Both the position numbers and the translations under genes were made by a program. 64,000 bases of DNA from positions 6,349,875 through 6,413,874 of the forward strand of contig OX442315.1 of NCBI GenBank assembly GCA_949358305.1, read 5' to 3'. The notes beneath the pieces are model-generated. The model did no database searches. It saw only the letters and a program-made list of their open reading frames with translations, and was not told the DNA's origin. Source of the DNA: Strigamia acuminata (taxonomy: Eukaryota; Arthropoda; Chilopoda; Geophilomorpha; Linotaeniidae). Shown here one piece after another: positions 1-13,052 of the stretch; position 1 is the first letter of the stretch; every line of letters starts with the position of its first letter.

Positions 1-815
1 TACGTTTCCATTAAATTTTGAATTTTCCACCAATCAAACAGCGTCTTCACAACAAAGCCCCGCCATCTTGAATTGAACAATGTGCAGCTGTTCTACGCAC
101 GTTTGGAAAATCATGATGTAATGCCCTTTGGCTCTGCCCACAATAATGTGACGTATTTTGAAATTGCATTGTGCATGGTTTTTCTCATAGAGAGGCAACA
201 ACTGTTTTAAAATACAGGAAAATGCAGAAAAAGTGCAATTTTTGCTGCATTGCGAACAAAAACTTCGCGCAAACTACGCAGCGTTCTGAAATACCCTAAA
301 ATTGTCAAGAAAAAAAGGGAATTGAACATTTTTCAATTATGAATTCGCTTCGCTGCACAATTTCGCCAGTCGATTCACAGCACTGTAAACCAGGCTTTAT
401 AATCGAAGAAATAGGGTAATTTAAAACCTTTTTACACCTCCCGCTGATACCGGTAGCGACAAGAAAGATAAAATTTAAATTTTAGCATTTTTTCTATTTT
501 TGCGGGCTAACTGCCAACACTGAATGCAGGAATGCACCACTTTTGCCCGCTTTGAATCGATCAAACCACAAGGACCCACCAACCAGCACGACTCGCTCAC
601 AGATGAGCAAAATGATAAACAGAAACCATCAGAGTTCAAGTCCGACTCATTTCATTCATCGGCTCTTTCTCCCTGCCTTGTGCGCTGACACGTGACAAAA
701 AACTGAAGCTTGCCGATTGAATCACATTTCTCTGCAACAGTGTAGCGTGTGCTTTCGACCTTGCGCATTTCGCTCCAATAGACCGTTGGAAAATTATGAC
801 GTATACTCAAAACCG
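1..815. other. No gene seen; AT-rich flank with dispersed repeat pieces
   Basis: I see no supported coding exon here. A stretch at 162-200 (TTGCAT...GGTTTTTCTCATAG...GGCAAC) recurs at about 1781-1815, just outside the inverted-repeat element that follows, so this region belongs to a repeat family. The short open frame at 717-935 has no recognisable domain and runs into the 816 terminal repeat. Confidence 0.5.
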
Positions 816-1750
816 CCACAACGTTGTCCTAACTCCTATTGGCTAAGCCGGTTTACGCCTAACTGTGAACCGTGCTCTACTACGCGGAAAAATAGTTGTT
901 TATTTTCAACGTATTTTAGTGTAAAAAGTGATTAAAATGATGGATTTTATTTATTTGATAATAAAATGTTTGTTTTATTTGTTAAATAAGCTTTTCCCCC
1001 TTTTAACCAAACAATTACCATATTTACATGGTCACAGTTTTCCAGATAAGTGAATATTCGGATTTTATTTATCTGGATAACCGTTTGCGTTTACATGACG
1101 TTAGTTTTCTGGTAAACGCGACGTCATACGAGAATTACCCATACTGCCCTTTGATTATCTGGAACAACAAAATGGCTGTTGATCCATTTCAGCCAAACAA
1201 ATTAAATGGTGGTTAGGAAAGAGGTTTTTGCTCGAATCTTTGCAATGGTGCCTAATATGCAAATTCTGATCCCAAAACTGATGGTTTTAGCTGATTTTAC
1301 ATTGATTTCGGTACCAAATGTCGTTTGTACGTAGGCCTAACGTATTTTTACTACAACGATCCGACGATACCTCGATCAAAGTTTTTGAATTTTCGCATGC
1401 ACGGGTGTTTACATGCAGTTTTCAATGCGCAAAACGCCCAAAATCTAGCTCGTACAACTAGAATTTAGTTTTCCAGATAAGTCTGTCTTTTCTAGAAAAC
1501 TAATTTGTTTACATGATCAGTTTTCCAGAAAAGTAAAATTTGCATTTTCACTTATCCAGATAACTGGGTACATGTAAACATGGTAAATGTTAGCGTAGCT
1601 TGTTGGTTTCTTCTGGCGGGCAAACAAAGGTTTTGTTTTTTATTGGTTGTTTTGACTAGTTAGATTACAATTCTGGTGTCGTGGGCTACTTTTTTGTGCC
1701 ACTACACCAGTGAGACGGCTCAACCAATAGGAGTTAAGACAACGTTGTGG
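816..1750. mobile_element. Non-autonomous DNA element with CCACAACGTTGTC terminal inverted repeats, carrying a nested MITE
   Basis: The left end CCACAACGTTGTCCTAACTC and the reverse complement of the right end (CCACAACGTTGTCTTAACTC) match over about 27 bp, continuing into CTATTGG. A second MITE (1018-1583) sits inside. Without it the outer element would be about 370 bp. No coding capacity is visible and no target-site duplication is obvious. Its right arm (CTACACCAGTGAGACGGCTC) resembles an arm of the hairpin MITE at 15547-15692, so the two may be related. Confidence 0.65.
1018..1583. mobile_element. MITE with TA target site, copy A (CCATRTTTACATGG ends)
   Basis: A 566-bp element bounded by TA dinucleotides (1016-1017 and 1584-1585). 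Its ends are imperfect inverted repeats of about 38 bp that include CAGTTTTCCAGATAAGT at the left and ACTTATCCAGATAACTG at the right. A second near-full copy lies at 6081-6661 and an end fragment at about 4425. TA duplication and lack of coding sequence fit a Tc1/mariner-type MITE. The open frame at 1028-1216 lies within the element and is probably not a gene. Confidence 0.8.
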
Positions 1751-2429
1751 TGGACTACAAATTAACAACGTTATAATGTTATTTTGCATTGGTTTTTCTC
1801 ATAGCGAGGGGCAACCTTTTCGAACACATAATCTTATCAGCTGACTTCATTTTTCCAAAGGTCTATTCACTTAAATTTCAATTTTGCCTTTCGTGGCGCC
1901 ATACAATGTTCTCGCGGCCATTCTATTGCAAAATCGTTGGATGCCAATTTAACGAGATTTATTTTTGACGTTTCGTGTCACCTAAAGAAAGATGGGTGAG
2001 AAGTATGCGATTATTAAAATAAATAAAAATAGAAATATCCAAGTTTAGAAAATTTGACGTTTTTTCCGTGTCTTGGAGACGGATTGAAAGCCGGTTTGAA
2101 CATACCTGAGAAACAGCAACGAAATGGGAGCAATCAGTAAAGCTGCTAGGGGGTTAAGTCGACAAAACCTGAAATCAGAACAAAATGACTAATTAGAACT
2201 GATTGCGAATTAAAATGTTCATTAGTGGGCTTCAGAAACTTTTCTTTCTTTCTTTTTTTCCATTTTACTATCGTTGAAAATTCAAAATGTATTGTTTAAA
2301 AAGCAAAGTGTAAGTCAGTTTGTGATTATCCCCATTAAAGCATACATTTGATATCGAATGACTGCGTTACTTGATTCATCTTTTGATGAACGGTAGAATT
2401 AATGGATATACCGTATATTTTCCATTTAG
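1751..2429. other. No gene seen
   Basis: AT-rich sequence without a supported exon. Only the dispersed-repeat stretch at about 1781-1815, shared with 162-200, stands out. Confidence 0.4.
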
Positions 2430-3370
2430 TGTTGATTTCTATAGATTCGCAACGATTTATGTGGAATCTATGTTGATTAATATAGATTTGCAAAGATTTA
2501 TGTGGATTTGCAATGATTTATATAAATTTTCAATGATTTATGTGGATTTGCAATGATTTATGTGGATTTGCAATAATTTATGTGGATTTTCAATGGCTTA
2601 TGTGGATTTGCAATGATTTATATGAATTTGCAATGACTTGTGTGGAATCTACGATGATTTAAATGGATTTGCAATGATTTAAATGGATTTGCAATGATTT
2701 GTATGGATTTAAAATGCTTTGTTAGTGAATTAAAGAGATTTCTTGGATTTACAAAGATTTCATACGCTTTTACAAGGATTGATATGGATTTACAGTAATT
2801 TTCTGCTTTTACAAAGATTGATGAGGATTCACAGTAGATTTACAAAGATTTGTTAATTTCCAAGGATTTATGAGGATTCACAGTGGATTTACAAAGATTT
2901 GTTAATTTACAAGGATTTATGAGGATTCACAGTGGATTTACAAAGATTTGTTAATTTACAAGGATTTATGAGGATTTACAAGGATTTATGAGGATTCACA
3001 GTGGATTTACAAAAATTTGTTAATTTACAAGGATTTATATATATTTTCTGATAAATTCGTTTGATCTCAAGCTGAATTTAACAAATTGTTTTTGTTGCAT
3101 TCCCACAAGATTTAACAAATCCTAATAGATTTATTTGGATTTACACTGGATTTTCTAGATGTTAGATTACACGAATTTTCTGATAAGATTTACAAAAATC
3201 TACAAAAATTTTCTGATAAGATTTACAAAAATCTACACAAATTTTCTGATAAGATTTACAAAAATCTACACAAATTTTCTGATAAGATTCATTAAATCTC
3301 CTCCAGGATTCAACAAATTCAAATAAATTTTGCTTAATCTGAACAGATTTACCAAATCTACAAATCTCAA
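2430..3370. repeat. Degenerate minisatellite built on GATTTA words
   Basis: About 940 bp of imperfect tandem units. The first part uses a 20-bp unit like GATTTATGTGGATTTGCAAT. The middle uses TTTACAAGGATTTATGAGGA with CACAGTGGATTTACAAAG, and the last part uses AATTTTCTGATAAGATTTAC. The word GATTTA/GATTTG recurs throughout, so the unit has drifted along the array. Confidence 0.75.
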
Positions 3371-3950
3371 ATTCTGAAAAACCAAAAAATTAAGCAAATA
3401 GGCCCCCTTCAACACCAATCACTGCCAACAAATATCCAATTATTCCCAACTGCAGTGTTGTAAATATGCCATGAATACACATGTAACAAAATGTACTACA
3501 CTACCATTACATACCACCAAGGAACACAATCAAGACACACCAGCATCTACCTGCATGCTGTTAGCTGTTTGCAGATGTCACCAGCCCAAGCGCTTTTTCC
3601 TTCACATGCAGAAGCTTAACTTAAGCCTCAGCTGCAGTTACAAACCAAATATCACGAAAAACCAATCTATGTTTTTTAAACCTCTAACCGGTCCCATCTT
3701 CTGACCCGCAAACTCAAAACATCTCCGGCTTGGGAACGGTGATTCTGAAGCCGAACAAATTTCCATGTTTATTCATAAAACCTAATAATATTTTGACTCT
3801 CAAACTTGAAATTACATTTCTCCAGGATTCAAAATCAAAATAGCTATAAATGGAATCAAGGCCTATCCTCCTGAGGCGTCAACAAATGCTTTTTCTCTGC
3901 CGAGTGTAACACTACACTTCGCACCCGCCATCTTAATGCTAAATTCGCAC

Positions 3951-4187
3951 TGCGCATCCCATGCTGTGCAGACGATGTTCTAATTCCAGTTGTTATTTAG
4001 CAGTATTAAGCCTAATATTAGGCCTAATAACAATAAACAACAGTAAACTCATTATTAAAAGTAATTCCTAACATAATACCAAAATATTTAATTTATTTTC
4101 GCAATATTAGGCCTAATAATAGGCCGTTAATACCGCTAAATAACAACTGGAATTAGAAAATCGACTGCGCAGAATGAGATGCGCATT
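3951..4187. mobile_element. Long inverted-repeat (hairpin) element, likely MITE
   Basis: The left arm starts CTGCGCATCCCATGCTGTGC and continues through TTCTAATTCCAGTTGTTATT. The right arm is its imperfect reverse complement, giving arms of about 65 bp. The centre is rich in TTAGGCCTAAT palindromes. There is no coding sequence. I could not fix a target-site duplication, so superfamily is unknown. Confidence 0.65.
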
Positions 4188-4424
4188 TAACATTTACTCA
4201 CGTTTTGGGAGATGGATGCTTCACCTGAAAGTGTTTACGACACTTGAAAGTCTGATCCATCAATCTAACGTTCGAGGCAGCCATTTTGAATTTGATTGTA
4301 AAAACCAAATCCCGGCATAAACCGATTCATAAACCGCTCCGATCGTGGTTTTAGTTTTTGATGCCATTCCGTTTACAGAAACGATAAAAACCGTAAAAAC
4401 CGAAACTTCGGTCACCAATTACAA

Positions 4425-4475
4425 AGTTTACACGGTCACAGTTTTCCAGATAAATGAAAATCCAAATTCTACGCA
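4425..4475. mobile_element. Fragment of the TA-site MITE family (left end only)
   Basis: About 50 bp match the left end of the elements at 1018 and 6081 (GTTTACACGGTCACAGTTTT then CCAGATAAATG). The rest of the element is absent, so this is a truncated or recombined copy. Confidence 0.55.
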
Positions 4476-5220
4476 TTTCTTCCGCAAAGTGCTTTTTCGA
4501 TCTTTCGTAGAAAGGCTCGCAAACAAAGCCCGCAGTTTAAACACAATTTTCGACGTTGATCAACGTATGGAATCTTTGCTTTACTCCACACATACGCCTC
4601 CAAGCCTGGTGGAATTGTTGAAATAAAACAAACGAGCAATTGTAAATGTTTTATTCAGGCAGCTGCGTGCCCCTACAAACGTGCCGCCTACTTAGACTTG
4701 CGGTGTTTATGCCGAACAGCGTTTGAATGAATTTCTTGGACCGTTGCAAAACAAACTACTGCGAAAGCGCTCGGCAAGAATGCTTTCATTGATCAAAAAC
4801 GAAGGTCGGAGGTTCAAAAGCGCTTGGTGAACGCTCTACATTTTGAGGCTTCGATATTTAATATCAGGCTACCGTTTTCATTTTTATTTTTCGCAATTTA
4901 TTTCCCATCCCCGACTCACCTTTCGCAGAGTAAAAAATCCACTCGAAAGAAACTGCAACAAGAAAAGCAGTTTCATCAGTTCAAAACCTAATCCCGAAGT
5001 TCCAAAACCCAATCTACTTAACGCCATGTCAGACTTCATCAATCTTTCAAAACAAAAAAAGATACCTTTGTCTCTTCCGGCAAAAATCCAATTATTAAAG
5101 TTTCCATCCAAAGAAAATATTTCAAAAATGATCAACCGGTCAAGCATGCAAGCTATTTATAGATCCATATTCCACATGCAAACAAAGCATCGCCGGGTTT
5201 GCACGCTTTACACACAATAA
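4476..5220 (+). other. Coding-like but unassigned stretch
   Basis: Three overlapping open stretches (about 4470-4626, 4700-4832 and 4843-5220) have mixed amino-acid composition, but no domain, start context or intron structure that I can recognise. They could be the eroded remnant of a transposon protein or of a host gene. I do not assign a function and give this low confidence. Confidence 0.2.
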
Positions 5221-6080
5221 CAGCAAAAGAAAAAGTACCCAGTTGCCGTATTGCTAGTAACGACAATTCACCATTACTTTTTCGACGTGCGACGTTCGAG
5301 GCTCGATGTTGACTCGACGTGATTTCTGCCCAGTGCCACGAACGTCAAAGCAAAGAGATTCAATCAACCGCTATTGTCTAATAACGTCTATGAAATTTAA
5401 ACGCTAGTCGCTTCATTATGCATGTTATTTCTGCGTATTTTGTTTCCCGTTTAAATATTCGTCGTGCAACATACTCATAAAACTTTAATGAAGTGATTAC
5501 TGCACGTGAGTTGAGTTGAGACCTTTTAGCAGCAAAATTACAAGACACTCTAATTAGAGAACGCAATGAAAAGTGGATTGTCAAGAATTAAAGCATGTTG
5601 ACCGTAAAAAAAAATTGCAAAGGTTTAAACCAATTACATTTAACCTGAAAACTAACCCAATTGGGGATCCAGAGCTACCGGAAACTACACTTACAAGCTA
5701 CGGCTTTACTTGCTAGTACACCCCGGGGTATCTATTTACGGTTCCTAGTAATTCTGGGGCATGTCATCTCGCTCGACACTATGTACCGCGACTTGGGAAA
5801 CTACAACTACGTGTATTTTGAGTTTTTCTTTTTCTAATTCCTAAGAAGGGCTGCACCATTCCTTGACCCCCCCGAACCTAACCTTACTAATTTTTAGATG
5901 CAAAACCATGTTTTTGGGACGGCTTGTCGCGGTAATGTCGCGGCAAGTATTCCATCATAGGGCAATTGTTATCCTAATATGCTTAATTCATCTATTAAAT
6001 GAGGATGAGCAAAAAGACTCCATGTTTGACAGTTCATCAAAACAACAATGTCGCTGTGTTTATTGTTACAATATCATATA

Positions 6081-6661
6081 CCATGTTTACATGGTCACAG
6101 TTTTCCAGATAAGTGAATATTCAGATTTTATTTATCTGGATAACCGTTTGCATTTACATGACGTTAGTTTTCTGGTAAACATGACGTCATACGAGAATTA
6201 CCCATACTGCCCTTTGATTATCTGGAACAAGAAAATGGCTGTTTATCCATTTCAGCCAAACAAATGAAATGGTGGTTAGGAAAGAGGTTTTTGCTCGAAT
6301 CTTTTTGCAATGGTGCCTAATATGCAAATTCTGATCCCAAAAATGGTGGTTTTAGCTGATTTCACATTGATTTCGGTACCTAATGTCGTTGTTACGTAGG
6401 CCTAACGTATTTTTACTACAACGATCCGACCATATCTCGATCCAAGTTTTTGAATTTTCGCATCCACGGGTGTTTACATGCAGTTTTCAATACGCAAAAC
6501 GCCCAAAATCTAGCTCGTACAACTGGAATTTAGTTTTCCAGATAAGTCTGTCTTTTCTAGAAAACCGATTTGTTTACATGATCAGTTTTTGATCAGTTTG
6601 ATCAGTTTGATCAGTTTTTGCATTTTTACTTATCCAGATAACTGGGTACATGTAGACATGG
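6081..6661. mobile_element. MITE with TA target site, copy B
   Basis: A 581-bp relative of 1018-1583, with TA on both sides (6079-6080 and 6662-6663) and matching ends CCATGTTTACATGG and CCATGTCTACATG. It differs by scattered substitutions and by a small tandem expansion of GATCAGTTT near 6585-6615. No coding capacity. Confidence 0.8.
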
Positions 6662-6663
6662 TA

Positions 6664-9330
6664 AATAGACACTTAATAATGTCTAATCATAATCCAAATA
6701 ACATTTGTCCCAACAGCAATGCTTTTTCCCATTGCTTATTGGATTTAAAGTTTCCATTATTCTTCAGCTCAGATTCCTGATGTTCAGCTTTAGCAAATGG
6801 TCCAAATTAGAGAATCAATTGTATTTGGGGCAGAATAAAGAGCCGGTGTCATATTCAAGAGAAATTGAGCAATTTCAGCGAATGAGGTCTAACAAGAACA
6901 ATTTGCGAACAATTTAGGGTTAGTCGAGTTGATTGCTGACTCGGTGTTATTTAGGCAGCAATTTTATCCCCTGGACTCCATGTCAAGAGATTGTTGAAAA
7001 ATCTGCTTGAAACTCATCGGTTTATTCTATTCCTGGCCAAGAAATAATGCTTTTAGCCTCAGAGGTTTTGACTTTTAACTCTCACAGATCCAACATCTGA
7101 TTAGTTTTGGCCAGGCATAATAAGCCAATAGAATTCAAGCTAATTTCCAAGCGTAGTCTTTAGGCCTACACACCGCTAGAAAACCTTGATAGAGTTGTTT
7201 TGCAAAAACTCACCCTTGATTTAAGGTATTGCTGTTGTATAATAATTACCTTTATAAAGAAAGGAGAAAAAAATTTGCGCTAGGTTTTAAGTTATACAAT
7301 AAATCTCTGCTCTTGGAAGAAATCCAACCCATCTAAAGCTGCTATTCTGCAAGCACCATATGTCAACAGAATAGCAAAGGAAAAATCAATAGAAAACATT
7401 TGAAAAATTACAAAGCAAATCCATATCTGTGTCAATCGCCATGAATACATAAATATATGATGTGTGTATTACAAATGTCAATATCTATCTCCCAAATTAA
7501 TAGACGCTGAACCGGGTTATGTCGGCCATCTTGAAAATCGGAGTCGACAAGTTTTCGAACCAACCTTGTTTTTTCAAGGATGTGAAAACCCCTGACATTA
7601 TTAGTGTTCCCGTATGAGAAATAACTTCCAGCAATTACAACTTCGTGGAAAAATAATTAGCAATCAAATCCAAGAACTCATAGGTAAAGCAAAGCGTTTA
7701 TTGTAAACTGCGTTGTTTATTATACCTAAAAGTCATGTGAATATTTTCAAAACGTTACTACACTAAAACAGAAAGGTATATTTACTGTTGGTCACCGGCA
7801 TACAATATACAGGGTGTCCCAAATGAACGAAGCCAGTCAAATAACAAAAAGACCATTTGAGTGAGATTAATTAAACGAATGTAGTACTAGTAAACTAAGT
7901 GAGGGCATTTCAAAAATGTGAAAACATTTGACCTCTGGCCTTTTCTTCAAGGTCATTCCAACTCTAACTTTTAAACTAAGACTCGTAGAGCAAAATTGTC
8001 AATTGAAAAAAGAAAGAGCACCTTCTGTTTAGTAGAAAACTGCTCATCAAATTTACTCCGACACAATAAGAGATAAAATTACGAAAAAAATAAATCTTGA
8101 AAAAGTCTTGATTATTACTAAAATCTGGGTAAATTTATAGAAATTTAGGTCAATTTCCTACATTTTGAACATCTAAAAAATGCTTTTTATGCTTGTTTAG
8201 GCTCAATTCTTAATGAAAAAAATTCGCACTCACTCGCACTACACCGGCTCGTGGCTTAAAGAGAAATAATACAGTATGTTTGCTCAGACAGGGATTTTTC
8301 AGTTTGATTTTGGCACCAAAATACTGGACACAGACTTTACCAAAGGCCATTCCTCACATTCTAATAACATTCACCCACAAATAGTCCTAACTCTCAGCTT
8401 CAAACCACGCAAGATTGACAAGCAAATAGAAGTGTTACTTACCCACAAATTGCAGATTGAACAAGCAAAAACCTTTGCCATTTTATAGGCAATCTTCTCC
8501 ATGGAAATAACTTTGTCTTCATTAACTCGTGCAATGAGCAAACCAACCTTTTACCATTAACCCAACCAAATTGACTCTACTTTAGCACATTCTTCTTCCC
8601 TTAGCAGTGTCTGAAGCCATAACCTAGACACAAAATGAGCTAATTACTCAGCTACCTAGGCAAGTGCACACATGTTTTCACTACGTTCCACTGATTTCTA
8701 CTAAGCGATTGCCGGCCCACCGCCACCGGAGACGACTCTCATTCTTTCACAACTCTTTATCCAGCTTCCGCTTCTCGATCCGTGCTAAATCTGTTTTAAA
8801 CATGTGTAAATGCACCTGCCAACATCGAAAATAAACTTCCCACCTGTGCAATTACTTTAAATGCGACATGGCAAACACATTTTGCAACCGTTTTCATCAT
8901 GTCAAAACATTGTAGAGAAACATTTCCACCGTCTTAAAAGACTTAAAACAATTTAATATCGCAATGCGATGCACCGCAGTGTCGCGCAGGCATTGAATTT
9001 TTCTCCTGACAAGACACAATTTAAAGCCAACTTTCCGCTGACAAAAAGCTTTTGCTGCAAAGCTTCAGCAATTTCTAAGCAAATCAGAGTCAAATGAGAA
9101 CATTATTGCCTCGAAGCACACAGGGAAGCCACCCACCTTAATGGAAATGAATGCTAAACAAAACTGATACTAGCTTTAAAGTGAATCCCTAATAAAAAGA
9201 CGGAAGCCGGCAAACCGCGACTACCGACTGCACTTACAAAAGGCTCAACTTGATATTCCTCAATAAAAGATGGCTCCCTTATACAAATAACGCATTCCTT
9301 CGATTAACAGCCGCCCTCGAAAAAGAGGAA
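6664..9330. other. No gene seen
   Basis: About 2.7 kb of AT-rich sequence with no exon I can support on either strand. The motif CAGGGTGTCCCAAATGAA at about 7811 resembles words common in invertebrate repeats, but no element boundaries are visible. Confidence 0.4.
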
Positions 9331-9660
9331 AAATACTGTACTATCGCGACAATATGGATATACTTCACTTTAGCGACGCCCGTTTTAGCAATGCCGTTTT
9401 TCAACCTAATTTAACCTAACCTAACCTGACCTAACCTAACCTAACTGCATCCGGTAAATCGTGTCACGTCGCTAAAATGTCGCGTTGCTAAAACGTGTCG
9501 ATCACTACTGGAAAATTACCTAATTGTCGCTAAAACGTGATCGCTAAAATGGAACTTTTTTGTAAAAATCGCTAAAATGAGCGTTGCTAAAATGACTATA
9601 ACCGATCTAAGCACCTTAAAAACAGCGTCGCTAAAACGACGTCGCTAAAATGGTATTTTT
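9331..9660. repeat. Cluster of CGCTAAAA-type repeats around a telomere-like run
   Basis: The word CGCTAAAA (and GTTGCTAAAA, TTTAGCGAC in reverse) recurs about ten times with irregular spacing, often as TCGCTAAAATG or TCGCTAAAACG. It flanks the CCTAA run on both sides, so the whole block looks like one composite repeat rather than two coincidences. Confidence 0.6.
9403..9445. repeat. Short interstitial telomere-like run (CCTAA/TTAGG)
   Basis: About eight consecutive units of CCTAA with two variants (AATTT and CCTGA). TTAGG is the ancestral arthropod telomere unit. This run is short and interstitial, so it may be an ancient break-repair insertion, part of a transposon, or chance. Confidence 0.55.
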
Positions 9661-12600
9661 TTGTGTTTAACGTAACAAACGTTCATCGTACCCTACGTTC
9701 CTTATGTTAAACTTTGAAAAATTATTATTTTTTCATGAAAAACAGAAATTGTCGTTGCGGCTCTTATTCGAAAGAGTCCTGCTTTAAATATCAACACCAG
9801 ATGTCTGCAAAAAGCACTTTCCAATGAAATCCGGGCCATCTCGGTCTTTCCGATTTGTGGACACAAGACAAATTAATCAGAGAGCTCCTATCAGTACCAG
9901 GCCATCAACTAGGAAACTTTATTTATCATCAATATGTCACAAGGGTGGATGGAGGGGTGCAGGCAAAGCGACTATAAACTTTCATTATTTGATAAAATAA
10001 GTCGACTAAGCCCATAAATCTCTCTTCGCGCTGTTTGTTCTGCGTTGGGACAATCATTAAATCCTTATGAGTTCATTTTCAGTATAATTCAAGCAGGGAT
10101 AGTGATATGGCACCAAACAATGCAGGATAGATGAGGAGTTAAAAGCATTTTAGCCTATCAACTTTACAAATGGGAGTCTAGCAGACCATTTTTTCCAATA
10201 AGAGACGCCATTCCCAACAAAAAGCCTTTTTTGGCTCCCAAACAAAAGGAGATATTTCTATTCAGAGGTAAAATCTTATGTCGAAGCACTATCGAACACC
10301 GAATACCGGATAGCACAACAAGACCATCCTTGTTTGCAAGACCGTAAAAGAAAGGACATTAAATCCGTTCGGTGAAAACAAGTCACTCATTCACTGAAGC
10401 CTAATAAATTTACCAACTTGTTGTTTCTTTAAAGGTCAAGAGTCAATTTGTTGACTTATGGCTGCACTTCTTTGTGTTTGTCACGTATGACTGCAACATT
10501 ACACTTTTATCAATCAATCTCCTGCCCATTAATACCCAGGTACTCCTGTTCCTCAATGGTAAATACTTAACCTTACATGATAACCCAAGTGTCAGCAAAC
10601 CTTGATAAACTTTCATTTAATCTAATGCACTGCTGATTAAATGTGCCCAACATCATAAATTTCTAACCGGGTTTTAATTGTTTGGAACGTTGGAGTTAGA
10701 ACCAGGGGGTCGATCAAACGAAAAATAATTCAGGAGCCGGTCCCTTCTTCTCAGGAATCGGCTTTATCTATTTTGCAAAGACGGGCTAAGAAATTCAAGA
10801 GACAGGTAAAAATTTCCAGGTGCCATGGCGACCGAGCGCAGTCTTTACCCTGGACTACCGCAAACGCGGAGCCGTTACAATAAATGCAACCATCCGTCAA
10901 CGTCTGCCCATGTATGCGAGAAGAAAGCATCAGCGAGTGTTCTTGATGTAAATGAATTATAATTAGTAATTACAATTCTTTGTTTTTATTTGTTTATTTC
11001 TTAAGACTTTTTCCAGACACTAATTTAGTGACTTTCCCTGGTGTCTGTTTTTGGCGAAGTCCTCAGTTTTCCGAACGCAAGCATGCGTACACGATAGGGC
11101 AAAAATTGATACGCACGTAATGTATCGTTAAAAAAAAAACACAAATCGCCTTTTTTTCCCGGAAAAATGGCGATTTATGCATTTATTTCTGATTTTCGGA
11201 AAATATGCATTTATCGCCAATTTCGACTATTTATTGAATAAAAATAATTCCTATGCATTCATGCATTTATCCGAGCCTTACTAATCACCCAATTGTATCT
11301 AGTTGGACAACCCCTGGACTTTCATTTGTGACAAGCCATCTACAATTAAAATTAAATTTTCCTAGTTAATAATGCAGTATAGGTCTAGTAATGCATAATT
11401 CAGGTTGCTATGACAACACCTTTCCTAGTGCACTGCACATCACCTTTATCAAGTATTAATTGTGAATTTGCAATTGCTGGAATGAAGCAAACCCCAAATT
11501 AAATATTTATGGACGTTGCAGCTACAAAGTACAAAAGAGCTTGTGATTTTTGCAAAATTCAATAAAACTAATTTGTTGACATCAATTCCTCAATTTTTAG
11601 CCTCACATGCATGATGTCGTTGTCAGAATAGCCCATTTGGCCGAACAACAAACTTTAATGAGATTCTTTCTCCATGTTTTTATTACTGGAAAATGAGAAT
11701 TTACTGGCTTCACCGCCAAACTTTTATGGAATTCAAATGTTTTATTGCTAATTATAACTTCCCAAATTTCAAATAACACCTGCTGGTAACTTAAAACTCA
11801 TCAACATGCCTGAGTTCAACCAAAACGTCCATAAGCCACTTCACTGAAAAACCTAAAGTGGTCCAAAATCAAGTAATGAGCCACACTGAAGAAATTAAGT
11901 TACTAAACTTGGAAATTAACTTGGGAAATTCCTCTACACTAAGCATGGGTTAGTCCAGGAAAAAGTACCTAATCCAGAGGAGTGCCTAAACTCCCTTTAG
12001 ACCAGAAGCCGAGCCTACAGCTTGTTCATCTAACATTACTCTGTGAGATTGGGCATTTCTTGTCAGGGAATAAAAATAAAAAAAAGGTTTCCAAGTACCA
12101 AATTTCTTCGATTTAAGACAAACTTTTCTCCCCACATAAACATCTCTAAAAACAGAGTGCATCTTACAATCAATGGCGCTGTTTTTCCAAAAAAGCATTT
12201 TTTTTTACCTGTCACGGGTGCGACATCAATATAGTAGATACAGAAAAACATACGCTTATTCGAATGCAACGTTGTGTCAAAATTTCAAAGCAATCGGTGA
12301 AAAACTTTTGGAGATTTGAGATTAGTAACAAACGAACACTACATTTTTATTTATATAGGTACCTATAGATATCTACATATGTGGGTCGCGTAAAAATTTC
12401 TCGAACAAAAAGTTGTCGCGAGTGGATAAAGTTTAAGAAGCCCTGCTCTAGAGAAAGTTTTAGCATTACCAGACATTAAGAGGGTGTGTATCCCAGAGTA
12501 TATCCTATCTAGAGGAGACCCGGTCAACCTCACGCCAAAATATTGAAATACTCAGATTTGGTCAGTATTCCATGTTTCTCAAATGGGTTAGAAACAAAAG

Positions 12601-12992
12601 TTTAAAAGTTAAACAAATATCCACATAAATACTTTGAAAACATGTTTAATTGGCTTTATTTTAAGCAAAAAACGATAAAAAAAAGGTTAGATATTTATCC
12701 CACTATCCACAAAAACGTCTGTGACAAAATATTAGAATAACAAAAGTGTTGAGACAAAAAATTAGAACCTAGAATTACGAACTTCAAATTTCGCACAACC
12801 GCGTTAGTTAGTTTGCGTGTCTAGCACTGACTGCCGGCTGTTGTACTTTCCAAAATAAGATTAAAATTTTTGTTTAATAAAAAAAAATAAAAATTAATTA
12901 ATTAAAAATGTTTTCTTTAATTAGGATTAACAATTTTTCCACCTTGTACACCTTTGCTGGACTTACGAACAAATCAACTTGCAAACCCCTTC
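9661..12992. other. No gene seen
   Basis: About 3.3 kb without a supported exon. AT-rich patches and a few TATGCATTTAT words near 11160-11275 are the only structure I noticed. I found no consistent element ends. Open frames near 11986-12269 overlap on both strands and lack any domain. Confidence 0.4.
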
Positions 12993-13052
12993 ATATTATT
13001 ATTTTATTATTATTTTATTGAACACTCCAATAGAGTAAAGGTGTAGAAGACT
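12993..13052 (-). mobile_element. 3' end fragment of a non-LTR retrotransposon or SINE
   Basis: Read on the minus strand, CTCTATTGGAGTG is followed by TTCAATAAAATAATAATA, a 3' end with an A-rich microsatellite tail. The same end (CTCCACCGGAGTG, then a TAAA tail) recurs at about 16651-16707, so this is a dispersed family. Confidence 0.5.

Noticed and set aside
5863-6267. 134-codon plus-strand ORF
   Set aside because: Its second half is the TA-site MITE and its first half has no counterpart at the other MITE copy.
11097-11280. Possible hAT MITE with ATGCATTTAT words
   Set aside because: Ends (TAGGGC... and ...GCCTTA) do not pair convincingly and no 8-bp duplication flanks them.
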